Below the pieces are notes generated by a model that had not been told where the DNA came from, searched no databases, and saw only the letters and a program-made list of their open reading frames with translations. A stretch of DNA of 64,000 bases from Tenacibaculum sp. Bg11-29 (GTDB lineage Bacteria; Bacteroidota; Bacteroidia; Flavobacteriales; Flavobacteriaceae). The DNA lies in contig NZ_PJBB01000003.1 of NCBI RefSeq assembly GCF_002836595.1, forward strand, positions 930,001-994,000. The letters run 5' to 3'. How positions within the stretch are numbered: position 1 is the first letter of the stretch; each line of letters starts with the position of its first letter. Shown in pieces: positions 47,301 through 55,537 of this stretch. The position numbers and the translations under genes are program-made.

Positions 47301-47985
47301 TATTCAAACTATATCAGAAACCTGTGTAGGTGAGAATGATGGGAAAATAACAGTAAACATAAAAGAAACGTTTGTAAGTTATATCGTAACCTTAAAAGGT
47401 GATGAAAAAGATGAAGTAAAACAATTAACGACAGCATCATTAACTTTTGAAAATTTAAAACCAGCTTCTTACGAGATTTGTATTAAGGTTAATGATAAGA
47501 ATTATACGCAATGTTTTGAAATAAATATTAAAAAAGCGAGTACTGTATCATTAAAAGTTGCCAAGAATCAACAATCTAAAGATTATACAATTAATGTAAA
47601 TTCAGGAACAGCACCATATAATGTTTATTTAAATGGAAGTTTAATAAATACATTCAATGAATCTACGTTTAACGTTAAGATAGCTAAAAGTGGAGTTTTA
47701 GAAGTTAAAACAGCCAAAAGTTGTGAAGGAGTATTTAAGAAAATGATAGGTAATATCTTCTTAAAAAGAAATCCAGTAGGTAATACTATTGATTTACTAG
47801 TGCCTTCAGACATCAATTCTAATGTAGGTATAAAAGTTTTTGATGTTAGCGGGAAACTTGTTTTACAAAAAACAATTCAAAAGCAAGGAAATGAGTTATC
47901 TATTCCGTTTAGAGGCTTTAATTCCGGGATTTACATATTAAAAATAGGAACTGATAATAGGAATACTTTTAAAATATTAAAATAA
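44302..47985 (+). CDS. T9SS cargo protein with beta-propeller repeats, thrombospondin-type-3 repeats and C-terminal sorting domain
   Basis: This 1227-residue exported protein has an N-terminal signal or anchor (about 5-22) and a large propeller region (about 110-800) of sortilin/BNR-like repeats with recurring SxDGGxTW motifs (for example TVDGGNTWAKIF, TTDGGANWNQL, SSDEGVTWVNK). Six thrombospondin type 3 repeats follow at about 815-995 (DTDGDGVxDxxDNC), which bind calcium. A linker leads to a type A sorting domain at about 1155-1227 (NPVGNTIDL ... VFDVSGKLV ... GIYILKI). The last is removed on secretion through the type IX system. Its surface role is unknown, possibly adhesive or a peptidase inhibitor. 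It overlaps the next gene by one base. Confidence 0.9.
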   Translation: MNKKTFFFGLLIPLVIVGGIFKVIDTKNTDVNKLRSQHIEFLKNHPFQKIGKLPKKERKAQGLPPNAFFEQKYLSEINPTTGRTHQENILKLQKKLNRSKGSKRAPGEVDNNWVERGPDNVGGRTRALIFDPNDTTNETVFAGGVSGGLWKNTKISDPSNKWVRVGIPENLAVSCIAVDPNNSKIFYVGTGESYVNGDANGDGLWKTVDGGNTWAKIFGGATENGTTNSTIVSGIQHINDLIVRNNSGKSEVYIAAGESGYIGGVSLGGDSFGVYRSVDGINFSQLNIPKTAAGNEHEPNDLEIASDNSIYLSTTRSATFYDGGGVIFKSTNGTTFNKVYTITDGVRTEIAVSPTSPNMVYVLAQTRTSGAPVKMFKTEDDFTNVTTLSLPNDADANIAASDFTRGQAFYDLLLRIDPNNENTLYVGGIDLFKTTDGGANWNQLSHWYGGFGFQNVHADQHGLAFASSNRMVFSNDGGVYFTNNSGTNISARNKNYNTLQFYTVGVAPTTAFNGAEYFIAGAQDNGTQLIREATTGINSSIRASGGDGAASFFDTDGTDKYYITNYVYNQSVSIYNYATNSAIEVNEEGTSNGDFINQEELDSNLNILYSNYSSGGNYIVKRYSSLLGTIAKKNLTNALMNSAPSTLKISPYTTTSSKLYLGLKNGKLLKVENANTNAESWSEITGPSFIGSISDIEFGKNENQIFVTMHNYGVVSVWYSSDEGVTWVNKEGDLPDIPVKSIIQNPYDENEIIIGTDLGVWKTSNFNTSSPTWKRSDNGMSNVPVLDLDLRDDNVVFAATYGRGIFSGSFLNLSEDADGDGVNNDTDNCPTTVNADQADVDGNGIGDVCQDTDGDGVLDINDNCVNKINPDQKDRDDNGVGDVCQDTDGDGIMDDKDNCPRVSNADQKDTDGDGVGDVCQDGDNDGVIDSIDNCLTTSNADQKDSDGNGVGDACQDTDGDGIMDNVDNCIDVKNPDQKDTNGNGIGDICDSSYLTVDNISIQTISETCVGENDGKITVNIKETFVSYIVTLKGDEKDEVKQLTTASLTFENLKPASYEICIKVNDKNYTQCFEINIKKASTVSLKVAKNQQSKDYTINVNSGTAPYNVYLNGSLINTFNESTFNVKIAKSGVLEVKTAKSCEGVFKKMIGNIFLKRNPVGNTIDLLVPSDINSNVGIKVFDVSGKLVLQKTIQKQGNELSIPFRGFNSGIYILKIGTDNRNTFKILK
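46746..47274 (+). repeat. Thrombospondin-type-3 coding repeats
   Basis: About six units of roughly 75-110 bp, each encoding an acidic calcium-binding DxDGDGxxDxxDNC-like loop followed by ADQKDxDGNGVGDxCQ. The DNA copies are highly similar (gatactgatggcgatggtg recurs), making this a site of possible unequal recombination. Confidence 0.85.
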
Positions 47986-48683
47986 TGAGAAAAATTATAA
48001 AATCAATAGCATTATTTTCACTTTTTTTCTTTCTTTCTTGTGGTGGTGGAAGTATTAAAAACCTTAAAATTGTTAATGAAGCACCAACAAAAGTAGATCT
48101 AGTATATCCTACTCAAAATTTATTATGTATTGATAATACAATTTCTTTTGATTGGAGTGATGCTACAGATGCTAATAATGATAAAGTTAGTTATAAAATA
48201 GAATTTTCTGATACCAGAGAAATGGCTAATATCACAAATACGGAAACGGCTAGCACCTCAAAAAAAGCTATTACTTTAAGTAAAGGAGTTGCCTATTATT
48301 GGAGGGTAACAGCTATTGACAGTAAAGATGAATTAGGCGAGGCATCTTTAGTAAATGCTTTTTATACAAAAGGAACAGGAGAAACAAATACAGCTCCATT
48401 TACAGCAGAAATAGTAAGTCCAGAAAATGAAGTTTCATTAGTCGCAGGAACTGTATCTGTAGATTTAAAATGGAAAGGAGCAGATTCTAATACAAATGAT
48501 GTATTAAACTATGAAGTATACTTTGGAGAAACAACAGATTTGACTTTATTAGAAGACGATGTAGCTGTTTTAGAAAAAAATGTTACTGTAGAAAGTGGAA
48601 AAACATATTACTGGAAAATTAATACTATTGATAATTCAGGAGCAAAATCGATAGGGCAAGTTTGGAGTTTTAGTGTTAATTAA
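47985..48683 (+). CDS. Lipoprotein with two fibronectin-type-III-like repeats
   Basis: This 232-residue lipoprotein has a signal MRKIIKSIALFSLFFFLSC (C19) and two copies of a beta-sandwich repeat. Each runs from a proline (APTKVDLVYP, APFTAEIVSP) through FDWSDATDANNDKVSYKIEFS or LKWKGADSNTNDVLNYEVYFG to a YYWRV/YYWKI strand. These match the SusE/fibronectin III-like domains of surface lipoproteins. The start overlaps the stop of the T9SS cargo gene by one base, so the two surface proteins are co-produced and may interact. Confidence 0.85.
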   Translation: MRKIIKSIALFSLFFFLSCGGGSIKNLKIVNEAPTKVDLVYPTQNLLCIDNTISFDWSDATDANNDKVSYKIEFSDTREMANITNTETASTSKKAITLSKGVAYYWRVTAIDSKDELGEASLVNAFYTKGTGETNTAPFTAEIVSPENEVSLVAGTVSVDLKWKGADSNTNDVLNYEVYFGETTDLTLLEDDVAVLEKNVTVESGKTYYWKINTIDNSGAKSIGQVWSFSVN

Positions 48684-48708
48684 AATACTATGTACTTGTA
48701 AAGTAAAC

Positions 48709-48738
48709 AAAAACGACGCTATTTAGCGTCGTTTTTGT
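48709..48738. terminator. Rho-independent terminator, bidirectional
   Basis: AAAAACGACGCT pairs with AGCGTCGTTTTT around a 4-base loop, with A- and T-rich flanks. It lies between the convergent lipoprotein and DUF3109 genes. Confidence 0.9.
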
Positions 48739-48752
48739 TTTTAATATATAAA

Positions 48753-49322
48753 TTATTTTTTTCGTTTTTCAACGAGTATCTCTAATTCATCATACCAATT
48801 TTGTCCAAACTTTCTAACCAGTGCTTGTTTTACAAATTTGTAAACAGGTACTTGCAGTTCTTTCCCTAAAGAACAAGCATCATCACAAATTTCCCATTTA
48901 TCATAATTAACAGCAGAAAACTCACTGTATTCTTTAACCCTAACAGGGTATAAATGGCAAGAAACAGGTTTTTTCCAATCAACTACTCCTTGGTTGTATG
49001 CTTCTTCAATAGCGCATAAAGCAGTTTGTTTTTCATCAAAAATAACATAAGCACAATCAGCACCGTCAATTAAAGGAGTTTCTAGTTCTCCAAAGTCACT
49101 TGTAACCCACGTACCCTGTTTTTCAATAGCAGCAATACCCTCTTTGCGAAGAAATGGCTTTATTTTAGGATATATGTCTTCTAATATCTTAGTTTCTTCT
49201 TTGTCTAATGGCGCACCAGCATCTCCATCAATACAACAAGCACCTTTACAGGCAGATAGGTTACAAACAAAATCTTTATCTATAAGGTCTTCAGATACAA
49301 TAGTTTTTCCTAATTGAAACAT
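48753..49322 (-). CDS. DUF3109 family cysteine-rich protein
   Basis: This 189-residue protein of the DUF3109 family has conserved cysteines in groups: VCNLSACKGACCIDGDAGAP (about 19-38), CAYVIFDEKQTALCAIE, CHLYPVRV and CDDACSLG. The arrangement resembles a metal or iron-sulfur cluster-binding protein of the YkgJ/DUF3109 sort. The reaction is unknown. It is highly conserved in Bacteroidota. It is divergent from the MarC gene. Confidence 0.9.
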   Translation of the reverse strand: MFQLGKTIVSEDLIDKDFVCNLSACKGACCIDGDAGAPLDKEETKILEDIYPKIKPFLRKEGIAAIEKQGTWVTSDFGELETPLIDGADCAYVIFDEKQTALCAIEEAYNQGVVDWKKPVSCHLYPVRVKEYSEFSAVNYDKWEICDDACSLGKELQVPVYKFVKQALVRKFGQNWYDELEILVEKRKK

Positions 49323-49403
49323 AAAAATAGTTTAAGTTGGAAGTTTACGATAACTTCACATAAAATTTAAATGCAAAAATACTAGATTGTGACATTACTT
49401 ATA

Positions 49404-49411
49404 TAATTTTG
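49404..49411 (+). promoter_or_regulatory. Likely -7 box of the marC-type gene
   Basis: TAATTTTG matches TAnnTTTG exactly, 20 bp before the ATG. The only nearby TTG is 14 bp upstream, shorter than the usual spacing, so the -33 part is weak. Confidence 0.45.
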
Positions 49412-49431
49412 CACACGAAAAACAAAATATT

Positions 49432-50016
49432 ATGGATTTTAACTTCAAAGAAATTTTAACTGCCTTTATGGTATTGTTTGCGGTAATTGATATTATTGGA
49501 AACATCCCTATTATTATTGACCTGCGTAAAAAAGTTGGGCACATACAATCAGAAAAAGCATCGGTTATTGCGGGTTTTATAATGATTTTATTTTTATTTG
49601 TTGGTAAACAGTTATTGGGTTTAATTGGTGTTGATGTACATTCTTTTGCAGTTGCAGGTGCATTTATTTTATTTTTTATTGCCTTAGAAATGATTTTAGG
49701 AATTACTTTATATAAAGATGACGATGATGAAGAAACGTTAACGGCAACAGTTTTTCCGCTTGCTTTTCCATTAATTGCAGGGCCGGGGAGTTTAACAACA
49801 CTTTTATCTTTGCGTGCAGAATTTCATATATCAAATATAATTGTTGCAGTTTTGTTAAACGTACTAGTTATCTACATTGTGTTAAAAACATCTCCCAAAA
49901 TTGAAAAATTTATTGGTAATAATGGTATTAAAATAATTAGAAAAATATTTGGTGTTATATTATTAGCTATTGCTGTAAGATTATTTGCAGAGAATATAAA
50001 AGTATTATTAGCATAA
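49432..50016 (+). CDS. MarC family membrane protein
   Basis: This 194-residue protein has about six hydrophobic helices and MarC family features, notably the early FAVIDIIGNIPIIIDL helix and the conserved TVFPLAFPLIAGPGSLTTLL segment at about 104-123. MarC proteins are inner-membrane proteins of unsettled function; an early link to multiple antibiotic resistance was not upheld. The next gene starts at the base after its stop, so they form an operon. Confidence 0.92.
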   Translation: MDFNFKEILTAFMVLFAVIDIIGNIPIIIDLRKKVGHIQSEKASVIAGFIMILFLFVGKQLLGLIGVDVHSFAVAGAFILFFIALEMILGITLYKDDDDEETLTATVFPLAFPLIAGPGSLTTLLSLRAEFHISNIIVAVLLNVLVIYIVLKTSPKIEKFIGNNGIKIIRKIFGVILLAIAVRLFAENIKVLLA

Positions 50017-50634
50017 ATGATTTTTGACGTTTTAATTATCGGTGGTGGTGTTTCGGGCATGCAATGCGCATTAGTCTTAGGTTCTGCACATAAGAAAGAA
50101 TACGCTAAAAATAAAAAAATAGGCATTTTAATTCACCAACGAGCTTCTCATCTAGAAAGTGCTTTGTTTAATAATGTTTTAGGATTACCTGAAGGAACAT
50201 TAGGTAAGGATATTTTAATTGAAGGAAAAGAACAATTAAAAAGTCAATATCCTAGTGTATCTCAAATAGAAAATGAAAAGGTTGTAGCTGTTTTTGATAA
50301 TGAGAATGGGTATAAAATAATTACAAACAAGGAAGAGTATTATAGTAAATCAGTTGTTATAGCATTAAATTATGCGAAGCCATTTGAAATAGCAGGATTA
50401 GAACAATATATAGAGCCACATATGAGAGCAAATGCTATGAAAGATAGAATTCAGCTGCGTAACTTTAATCACTTAATTAAAAAAGGCTTATATGTTTGCG
50501 GAACTTTAGCCGGTTGGCGTAGCCAATTTGCAATAGCTGCAGGTAGCGGAGCAAGTGTAGCTACCGATATATTAACAGAATGGAATGCTAATATTTCAAC
50601 GAAAGTACATGATAAAATTACAGTGAATAAATAA
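50017..50634 (+). CDS. Short FAD-dependent oxidoreductase (thioredoxin-reductase-like, no NADPH domain seen)
   Basis: This 205-residue flavoprotein starts with a clear FAD Rossmann motif (DVLIIGGGVSGMQCALVLG, about 4-22) and ends with a GLYVCGTLAGWRSQFAIAAGSGASVA block equivalent to the second FAD motif. At this length it lacks the inserted NADPH domain of thioredoxin reductase (about 300 residues) and has no CxxC. It therefore probably uses another electron partner. It is downstream of marC with no gap. Confidence 0.85.
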   Translation: MIFDVLIIGGGVSGMQCALVLGSAHKKEYAKNKKIGILIHQRASHLESALFNNVLGLPEGTLGKDILIEGKEQLKSQYPSVSQIENEKVVAVFDNENGYKIITNKEEYYSKSVVIALNYAKPFEIAGLEQYIEPHMRANAMKDRIQLRNFNHLIKKGLYVCGTLAGWRSQFAIAAGSGASVATDILTEWNANISTKVHDKITVNK

Positions 50635-50639
50635 TAATA

Positions 50640-51332
50640 CTATTGGTTAGTTTTTAAATTAGCCAATAGCACTTTTTTAAAAGTTCTTCCGATAGGTAAT
50701 TTCTCATTGTTAATAAACAAGTTTGTACCTGTGAACTTTACTATTTTTTTTTTATTTATAATATATGATTTGTGTATTTGTATGAATTTACTTTCGTCTA
50801 AAGTATCTTTCCAGTTTTTTAAAGAATCAATAATTGTTAGTTTTTTATCAATAGTATAAAACGTAACATAATTTCTATCAGATTCTAAATATAAAAGATC
50901 TTCTACATACAGTTTGTGTATAGTCTTATCTACATTTATAAAAAGAACTTCTTTTTCTATCGAAGGTTTAGTGTTTAATTGCTTTTCAACTTTAGCGATG
51001 GCTTTTAAAAAACGATCAAAAGAAAAAGGTTTTACAAGATAATCAACAATAGTGTCTAATTCAAAACTAGTAACAGCATAATCAGGGTAGGCAGTTGTAA
51101 TAACTATTTTAGGTGGGTTTTTTATTGTTTTTATAAAATCTAACCCAGAAATATCAGGTAAATTAATGTCTAAAAAAATGGTATCTATTGTATTGTCTTT
51201 TAAAAAAGTATTTGCACTAATTGCAGTTTGAAAAGTATTTACCAAGTTAAGATCAGGAATCTTTCGAATGTAGTTTTTTATAATGTTTTGTGCAGGAAGT
51301 TCATCTTCTATAATAATACAAGTCATAAGCAT
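50640..51332 (-). CDS. LytTR-type response regulator
   Basis: This 230-residue regulator has an N-terminal receiver domain with phospho-acceptor Asp55 (TIFLDINLPDISGLDF), Thr (TTAYPDYAV) and Lys (YLVKPF). The C-terminal LytTR DNA-binding domain (about 125-225) includes IYVEDLLYLESDRNYVTFYT-like sequence and FIQIHKSYIIN. It is the partner of the histidine kinase, whose stop codon abuts this start. A second ATG two codons in (51326) is also possible. Its targets are unknown. Confidence 0.95.
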   Translation of the reverse strand: MLMTCIIIEDELPAQNIIKNYIRKIPDLNLVNTFQTAISANTFLKDNTIDTIFLDINLPDISGLDFIKTIKNPPKIVITTAYPDYAVTSFELDTIVDYLVKPFSFDRFLKAIAKVEKQLNTKPSIEKEVLFINVDKTIHKLYVEDLLYLESDRNYVTFYTIDKKLTIIDSLKNWKDTLDESKFIQIHKSYIINKKKIVKFTGTNLFINNEKLPIGRTFKKVLLANLKTNQ

Positions 51333-52304
51333 TTATAGTAAATTTAAAGATAGTGATACTTTAAAAACAGTAGTTTTATCAGTAACTAATTCATATTTGT
51401 TCTTATATAATAAATCCAATCGTTTTTTAAGGTTTTTTAAACCAATAGCATTCGGGCTTTTTACTGTTTTTTCATTATAATTATTTTTACAAATACAGGT
51501 CAATATATTTTCTTTCACGCTAATATTTATATCAATAACACTGTTAATAGTACTGTGCTTAAAAGCATTTTCTATAATAGTAATCAGTAATAAAGGAGCT
51601 ATTTTATAATGTTCTTTATCTGTTGAGGTTTGATAGTTAATTTGCTTAAGCCCTTCAGTTCTAATTTTATGAAAAGCAATATAATTATCTATAAACTGAA
51701 TTTCTTTAGACAAACTTACCTTTTCAGAATTGCTTTCATATAAAACATGTTTTAGATTATCTGATAATCTTAAAATTAAATCAGGCGCTTTACCTGGTTT
51801 TTCAATTGAATATGAATAAATAGTGTTTAAGTTGTTAAATAAAACATGTGGGTTTATCTGTGATTTCAAAAATTTCAATTCCATTTCTGTTCTTTCTTGT
51901 TGTATTTTTTCTACCTCTTCTGCTGTATCAATATATCTAAAAAGCATCCATATAAAAGAAAAAAACAATAGCGGAGTTAATGTTTGCCAAAGATAATCAC
52001 TCAAACATTTCATAATTGAACATCCGCAGCGCGCAAAAACATTGCAATATAATTGTGTTGCTAAAAATGACATCAATAAAAAAACGAAACTATAAAGCAC
52101 ATACCATCTCTTTTTTACAAAAAAAGGCAGTAGAATCTGATTGTTTGTATAAACGATAAGAACAAGAATGAAAAAATACTGTAAAAATGGATTTTCAGCC
52201 CAATAATAGCGTGTAAAAACAAATAGCGATACAAATACAAATAAGATCCAAAAGAGGACGTGAATTAACACCTGAGCGCTATGTTTTCTATTTAGTTTAA
52301 TCAT
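51333..52304 (-). CDS. LytS-type sensor histidine kinase
   Basis: This 323-residue kinase has four or so N-terminal membrane helices (about 8-120), a short coiled linker, and a His_kinase domain with phospho-acceptor His153 (SQINPHVLFNNLNTIYSYS). A HATPase region follows, with the N box IIENAFKHSTI. It lacks a large extracellular sensor, so the signal is probably detected in or near the membrane. It is the first gene of a two-gene kinase/LytTR unit. Confidence 0.94.
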   Translation of the reverse strand: MIKLNRKHSAQVLIHVLFWILFVFVSLFVFTRYYWAENPFLQYFFILVLIVYTNNQILLPFFVKKRWYVLYSFVFLLMSFLATQLYCNVFARCGCSIMKCLSDYLWQTLTPLLFFSFIWMLFRYIDTAEEVEKIQQERTEMELKFLKSQINPHVLFNNLNTIYSYSIEKPGKAPDLILRLSDNLKHVLYESNSEKVSLSKEIQFIDNYIAFHKIRTEGLKQINYQTSTDKEHYKIAPLLLITIIENAFKHSTINSVIDINISVKENILTCICKNNYNEKTVKSPNAIGLKNLKKRLDLLYKNKYELVTDKTTVFKVSLSLNLL

Positions 52305-52489
52305 GGTTATTGAAAGTAACTAAAATTTGATGGTTTAACAAAATAATAAGTACCAAAGGTTATTTGGCAAGTATGTACTACTGTTTTTAATAATTAATTG
52401 TAGTTAATATAGCTTTCTTTGATGTATATCCGTTTGTTTTTTTTATAGAACATAAAGGATATAGATTTGAGTAAAAAACATAAAAACAC

Positions 52490-53377
52490 ATGAAGATAAC
52501 AATAACAATTCTACTTTTTTTAATCAGCAATTTAGTTGTAGGACAAGATATTAATAAAACAACTAAAAGTAGTAAAGGTAAATTGATGTTATTAGGTAAA
52601 ACTGATAAAAAAGCTTTTGATATACAGGGTTTTACTTGGTTCCATAAAAATTATGAAGCGTATATTACAAATGATAAAATAGTTAATAAATTAAAAACCT
52701 CACTTAAAAACTATTCAATTAAAGCTTTTTATGGTAGTTGGTGTGGAGATAGCAAAAGAGAACTTCCCAAATTTTATAAAGTAATTGATCAAGCCAATTT
52801 TGATAAAGATCAATTAGAAATGATTGCTGTAGATAGAAAACCGGAAGCATATAAAGCATCACCAAACGGTGAAGAAAAAGGATTAAATATTCACAGAGTT
52901 CCGACTTTTATTTTTTATAAAAACAATAAAGAAGTTGGTAGAATTGTTGAGTACCCAAAGCAAGATTTTGAACGTGATTTACTTACAATCACTAATGGTA
53001 AAAAATATACTCCACAATATGTCGTTGCAGAACATTTAAATAAATTAATGATTGATAAGACGCTAGATGAATTAAAGAAAAATGAAAAAGAACTTATTGC
53101 CTCGTTAGTTGAATTTACAAAAGGAAGTAGAGAGCTTAATACTTTTGGGTATAAATTACTTAGATCTAAGAATATTAGTAAAGCTTTTTTTGTTTTTGAA
53201 TTGAATACTAAAATGTACCCATATAAATACAATGTTTTTGATAGTTTAGGAGAAGCGTATTACACAATAAAAAATTACAATCAATCATTAATTAATTATG
53301 ATAAAGTTTTACAATTAAAGCCGAATGATAAAAACGCTTTAGAGATGATAGGAAAAATAAAAAAAGAGATGATTTAA
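52490..53377 (+). CDS. Periplasmic thioredoxin-like protein with C-terminal TPR region
   Basis: This 295-residue protein has a signal peptide (ILLFLISNLVVGQD) and a thioredoxin-like domain with site Cys85-Gly-Asp-Ser88 (YGSWCGDSKRELPKF), a CxxS, so it lacks the second redox cysteine. RVPTFIF is the cis-proline block. The last 100 residues contain a tetratricopeptide repeat (about 245-280, FDSLGEAYYTIKNYNQSLINYDKVL). It may act as a thiol isomerase or binding protein. It lies upstream of the MBL-fold gene. Confidence 0.88.
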   Translation: MKITITILLFLISNLVVGQDINKTTKSSKGKLMLLGKTDKKAFDIQGFTWFHKNYEAYITNDKIVNKLKTSLKNYSIKAFYGSWCGDSKRELPKFYKVIDQANFDKDQLEMIAVDRKPEAYKASPNGEEKGLNIHRVPTFIFYKNNKEVGRIVEYPKQDFERDLLTITNGKKYTPQYVVAEHLNKLMIDKTLDELKKNEKELIASLVEFTKGSRELNTFGYKLLRSKNISKAFFVFELNTKMYPYKYNVFDSLGEAYYTIKNYNQSLINYDKVLQLKPNDKNALEMIGKIKKEMI

Positions 53378-53525
53378 TATATGTATTCTATGTTTTTTAG
53401 TAAAACGTAAATTTATAAGAGTAGTTAACTAGTAAAAGAAGTAGTACTGTTTAGGTTGTTAGGCATTTTCCTTTTTAATCTAAAGGAAGCTGTAATCCTT
53501 TCATGAAAATTATTAAATAGAATAT

Positions 53526-55010
53526 ATGAAAAACAAGAACAATTATTGTGTGTTGTTAATAAAGCAAACAAAACACCTCTTAGTTATTGCTGTTTTGTTA
53601 GTAGTAATTCAATCTTGCTCAAAAACGACTCAACTTCAAAGTTGTTGGAATAAGCAAGCAGATACCACAGATAAAAATCTTATTACCTTTTTTTTCAAGG
53701 AAGAGTTAAATAAGCTTGGACATAATTTTGAGCCATGGGAAAAAACAAAATATTCAATAATTGGAAATATATGGGTTAATCAAAATCGTTTTTTAAAACT
53801 AGATACATTAACAATAAACAGCAAAGCAAAATATTATTCTAAAATTGAATATTCTAAGAATACGCTATTACATTTAGATTATGGAAACAAAGAATTAAGT
53901 TCAATTACTAATGATATATATTTAAAACAATTAATTAAATCAGCACGATACACTCCAGTTTATTTACTTAATCATTTTGTTGAAAACAGCAATAAATTAG
54001 ATATAAATACAGGTGTTATAAACAATGTTTATTCAATAAACATAGGTAAGATTCCTGTTAAATTATTTATCAATAAATCAACAAATTTAATTGATAAAAT
54101 TACATACTTAACTTACGATGAATTGTATGGAGATGTGATTACGTCTTATTTATATTTATCTTATAAAAAAAGTAAAACATTAAGCTATCCAAGTAAAATT
54201 GAGATTAAAAAAATTAATGGGAAAGTAGTTGATAAAGTAGAAATTTTTCGATTAAATACAACAGCTGATAAAATACAATTGCTAGATAAACCTGATAACT
54301 ATAAACTTATTGCTTCAAAGAAAAATGGCAAAATTAAAGTAAAAACAGAAAAATTCAATGATTTCATTTATTTCATAAACTTAGTGCATACTGAAGACAA
54401 GATTATGGTTGTTGAGTTTGAAGATTTTATGTTAGTTGCTGAAGCACCCCTAAACAGTAAAAATGGAGAACTTATTATTTCAGAAGTAAAAAAAATAGCT
54501 CCTTTAAAACCAATAAAATATTTTGTTTTTGGGCATCATCATCCTCATTATTTAGGTGGAATACGAGCTTTTGTACACAAAGAAGCAACAGTTTTATGTA
54601 CTAATATTAGTAAAGAATATGTTGAGTATATAGCCAAAGCACCACATACTATTCAACCAGATAGTTTACAATTTGAACCCAAAAAATTAAAAACAAAAAC
54701 GATACAAGATAGTTTTATAATTGGGAAGGAAAACCAACTGAATATTTACTTTATAGGAGCAAAGTCTGAACATACAAAAGACTATTTGATTTACTATTTT
54801 CCAAAAGAAAAACTATTGTTTCAAGATGACCTTTGTTGGATTCCAAAAGAAGGGAGTATAGGTAAAGCAAACGCTAGACAAAGAGGACTATACAATAGTA
54901 TTAAAGAATTAAAACTGAATGTAAAAACTATAATTCAATCTTGGCCAGTAGAAAGTCATAAAGTAAAAACAATTATACCTTTTCAAGATTTAGAAAAATC
55001 AATAAAGTAA
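53526..55010 (+). CDS. MBL-fold metallo-hydrolase-like lipoprotein with altered metal motif
   Basis: This 494-residue protein has a hydrophobic N-terminus ending in a possible lipobox (VVIQSC, C31). The C-terminal third has an MBL-fold pattern, but the HxHxDH motif reads HHHPHYLGG at 337-345, with His341 and Tyr342 where Asp and His are usual. LLFQDDLCWI and WPVESHK supply candidate further ligands. The first 280 residues resemble the MBL-lipoprotein type seen in Bacteroidota and have no other named domain. Hydrolase activity is therefore uncertain. Confidence 0.75.
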   Translation: MKNKNNYCVLLIKQTKHLLVIAVLLVVIQSCSKTTQLQSCWNKQADTTDKNLITFFFKEELNKLGHNFEPWEKTKYSIIGNIWVNQNRFLKLDTLTINSKAKYYSKIEYSKNTLLHLDYGNKELSSITNDIYLKQLIKSARYTPVYLLNHFVENSNKLDINTGVINNVYSINIGKIPVKLFINKSTNLIDKITYLTYDELYGDVITSYLYLSYKKSKTLSYPSKIEIKKINGKVVDKVEIFRLNTTADKIQLLDKPDNYKLIASKKNGKIKVKTEKFNDFIYFINLVHTEDKIMVVEFEDFMLVAEAPLNSKNGELIISEVKKIAPLKPIKYFVFGHHHPHYLGGIRAFVHKEATVLCTNISKEYVEYIAKAPHTIQPDSLQFEPKKLKTKTIQDSFIIGKENQLNIYFIGAKSEHTKDYLIYYFPKEKLLFQDDLCWIPKEGSIGKANARQRGLYNSIKELKLNVKTIIQSWPVESHKVKTIIPFQDLEKSIK

Positions 55011-55117
55011 GCTTTAAATTGATTGTAATATTAGAATTTTTCGATTTAAAACCTACGTATAAAATATTTTAAAGTTTTTCCAAAATAAAAATGATTTACT
55101 AATTAAAACCAGAATAC

Positions 55118-55480
55118 ATGAAAATAATTTTAACATTAGCTACTATATTTTTTATGGCAGTTGCGGTAAATGCTCAAGAATTCAAATTCGAAACAGCATC
55201 TATAGATTACGGAAAAATAGATAAAGGATCAGAAAAGAAACGAGTATTTGAATTCACAAATGTTGGTGATGCACCTTTAATAATTAAACAAGTTGTATCT
55301 ACTTGCGGTTGTGCTGTTCCAAAGAAACCAGAAAAACCAATTATGCCTGGTAATAAAGGGAAGATAGAAGTTTCTTATAATACGAATATCGTAGGAGGAT
55401 TTTCAAAAATGTTTACTGTAATTTCAAATGCTAAAGCAAAAAGAAAAGCATTAAAAATAAAAGGGTTTGTGAATGAGTAA
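55118..55480 (+). CDS. DUF1573 domain-containing secreted protein
   Basis: This 120-residue protein has a signal peptide (ATIFFMAVAVNAQ) followed by one DUF1573 beta-sandwich (about 22-118). The diagnostic part is FEFTNVGDAPLIIKQVVSTCGCAVP, with a Cys-Gly-Cys, then MPGNKGKIEVSYNT. The family is frequent in Bacteroidota, is likely periplasmic or outer-membrane associated, and has no settled role. It is monocistronic with a terminator 8 bp past its stop. Confidence 0.93.
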   Translation: MKIILTLATIFFMAVAVNAQEFKFETASIDYGKIDKGSEKKRVFEFTNVGDAPLIIKQVVSTCGCAVPKKPEKPIMPGNKGKIEVSYNTNIVGGFSKMFTVISNAKAKRKALKIKGFVNE

Positions 55481-55487
55481 ATAATAA

Positions 55488-55525
55488 ATCAGAAAACCGA
55501 GTTGTTAGCTATTCGGTTTTCTGAT
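55488..55525. terminator. Rho-independent terminator, convergent genes
   Basis: ATCAGAAAACCGA pairs with TCGGTTTTCTGAT around a 12-base loop, between the convergent DUF1573 and zinc-ribbon genes. Confidence 0.82.
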
Positions 55526-55537
55526 TTAAGTATTTTT

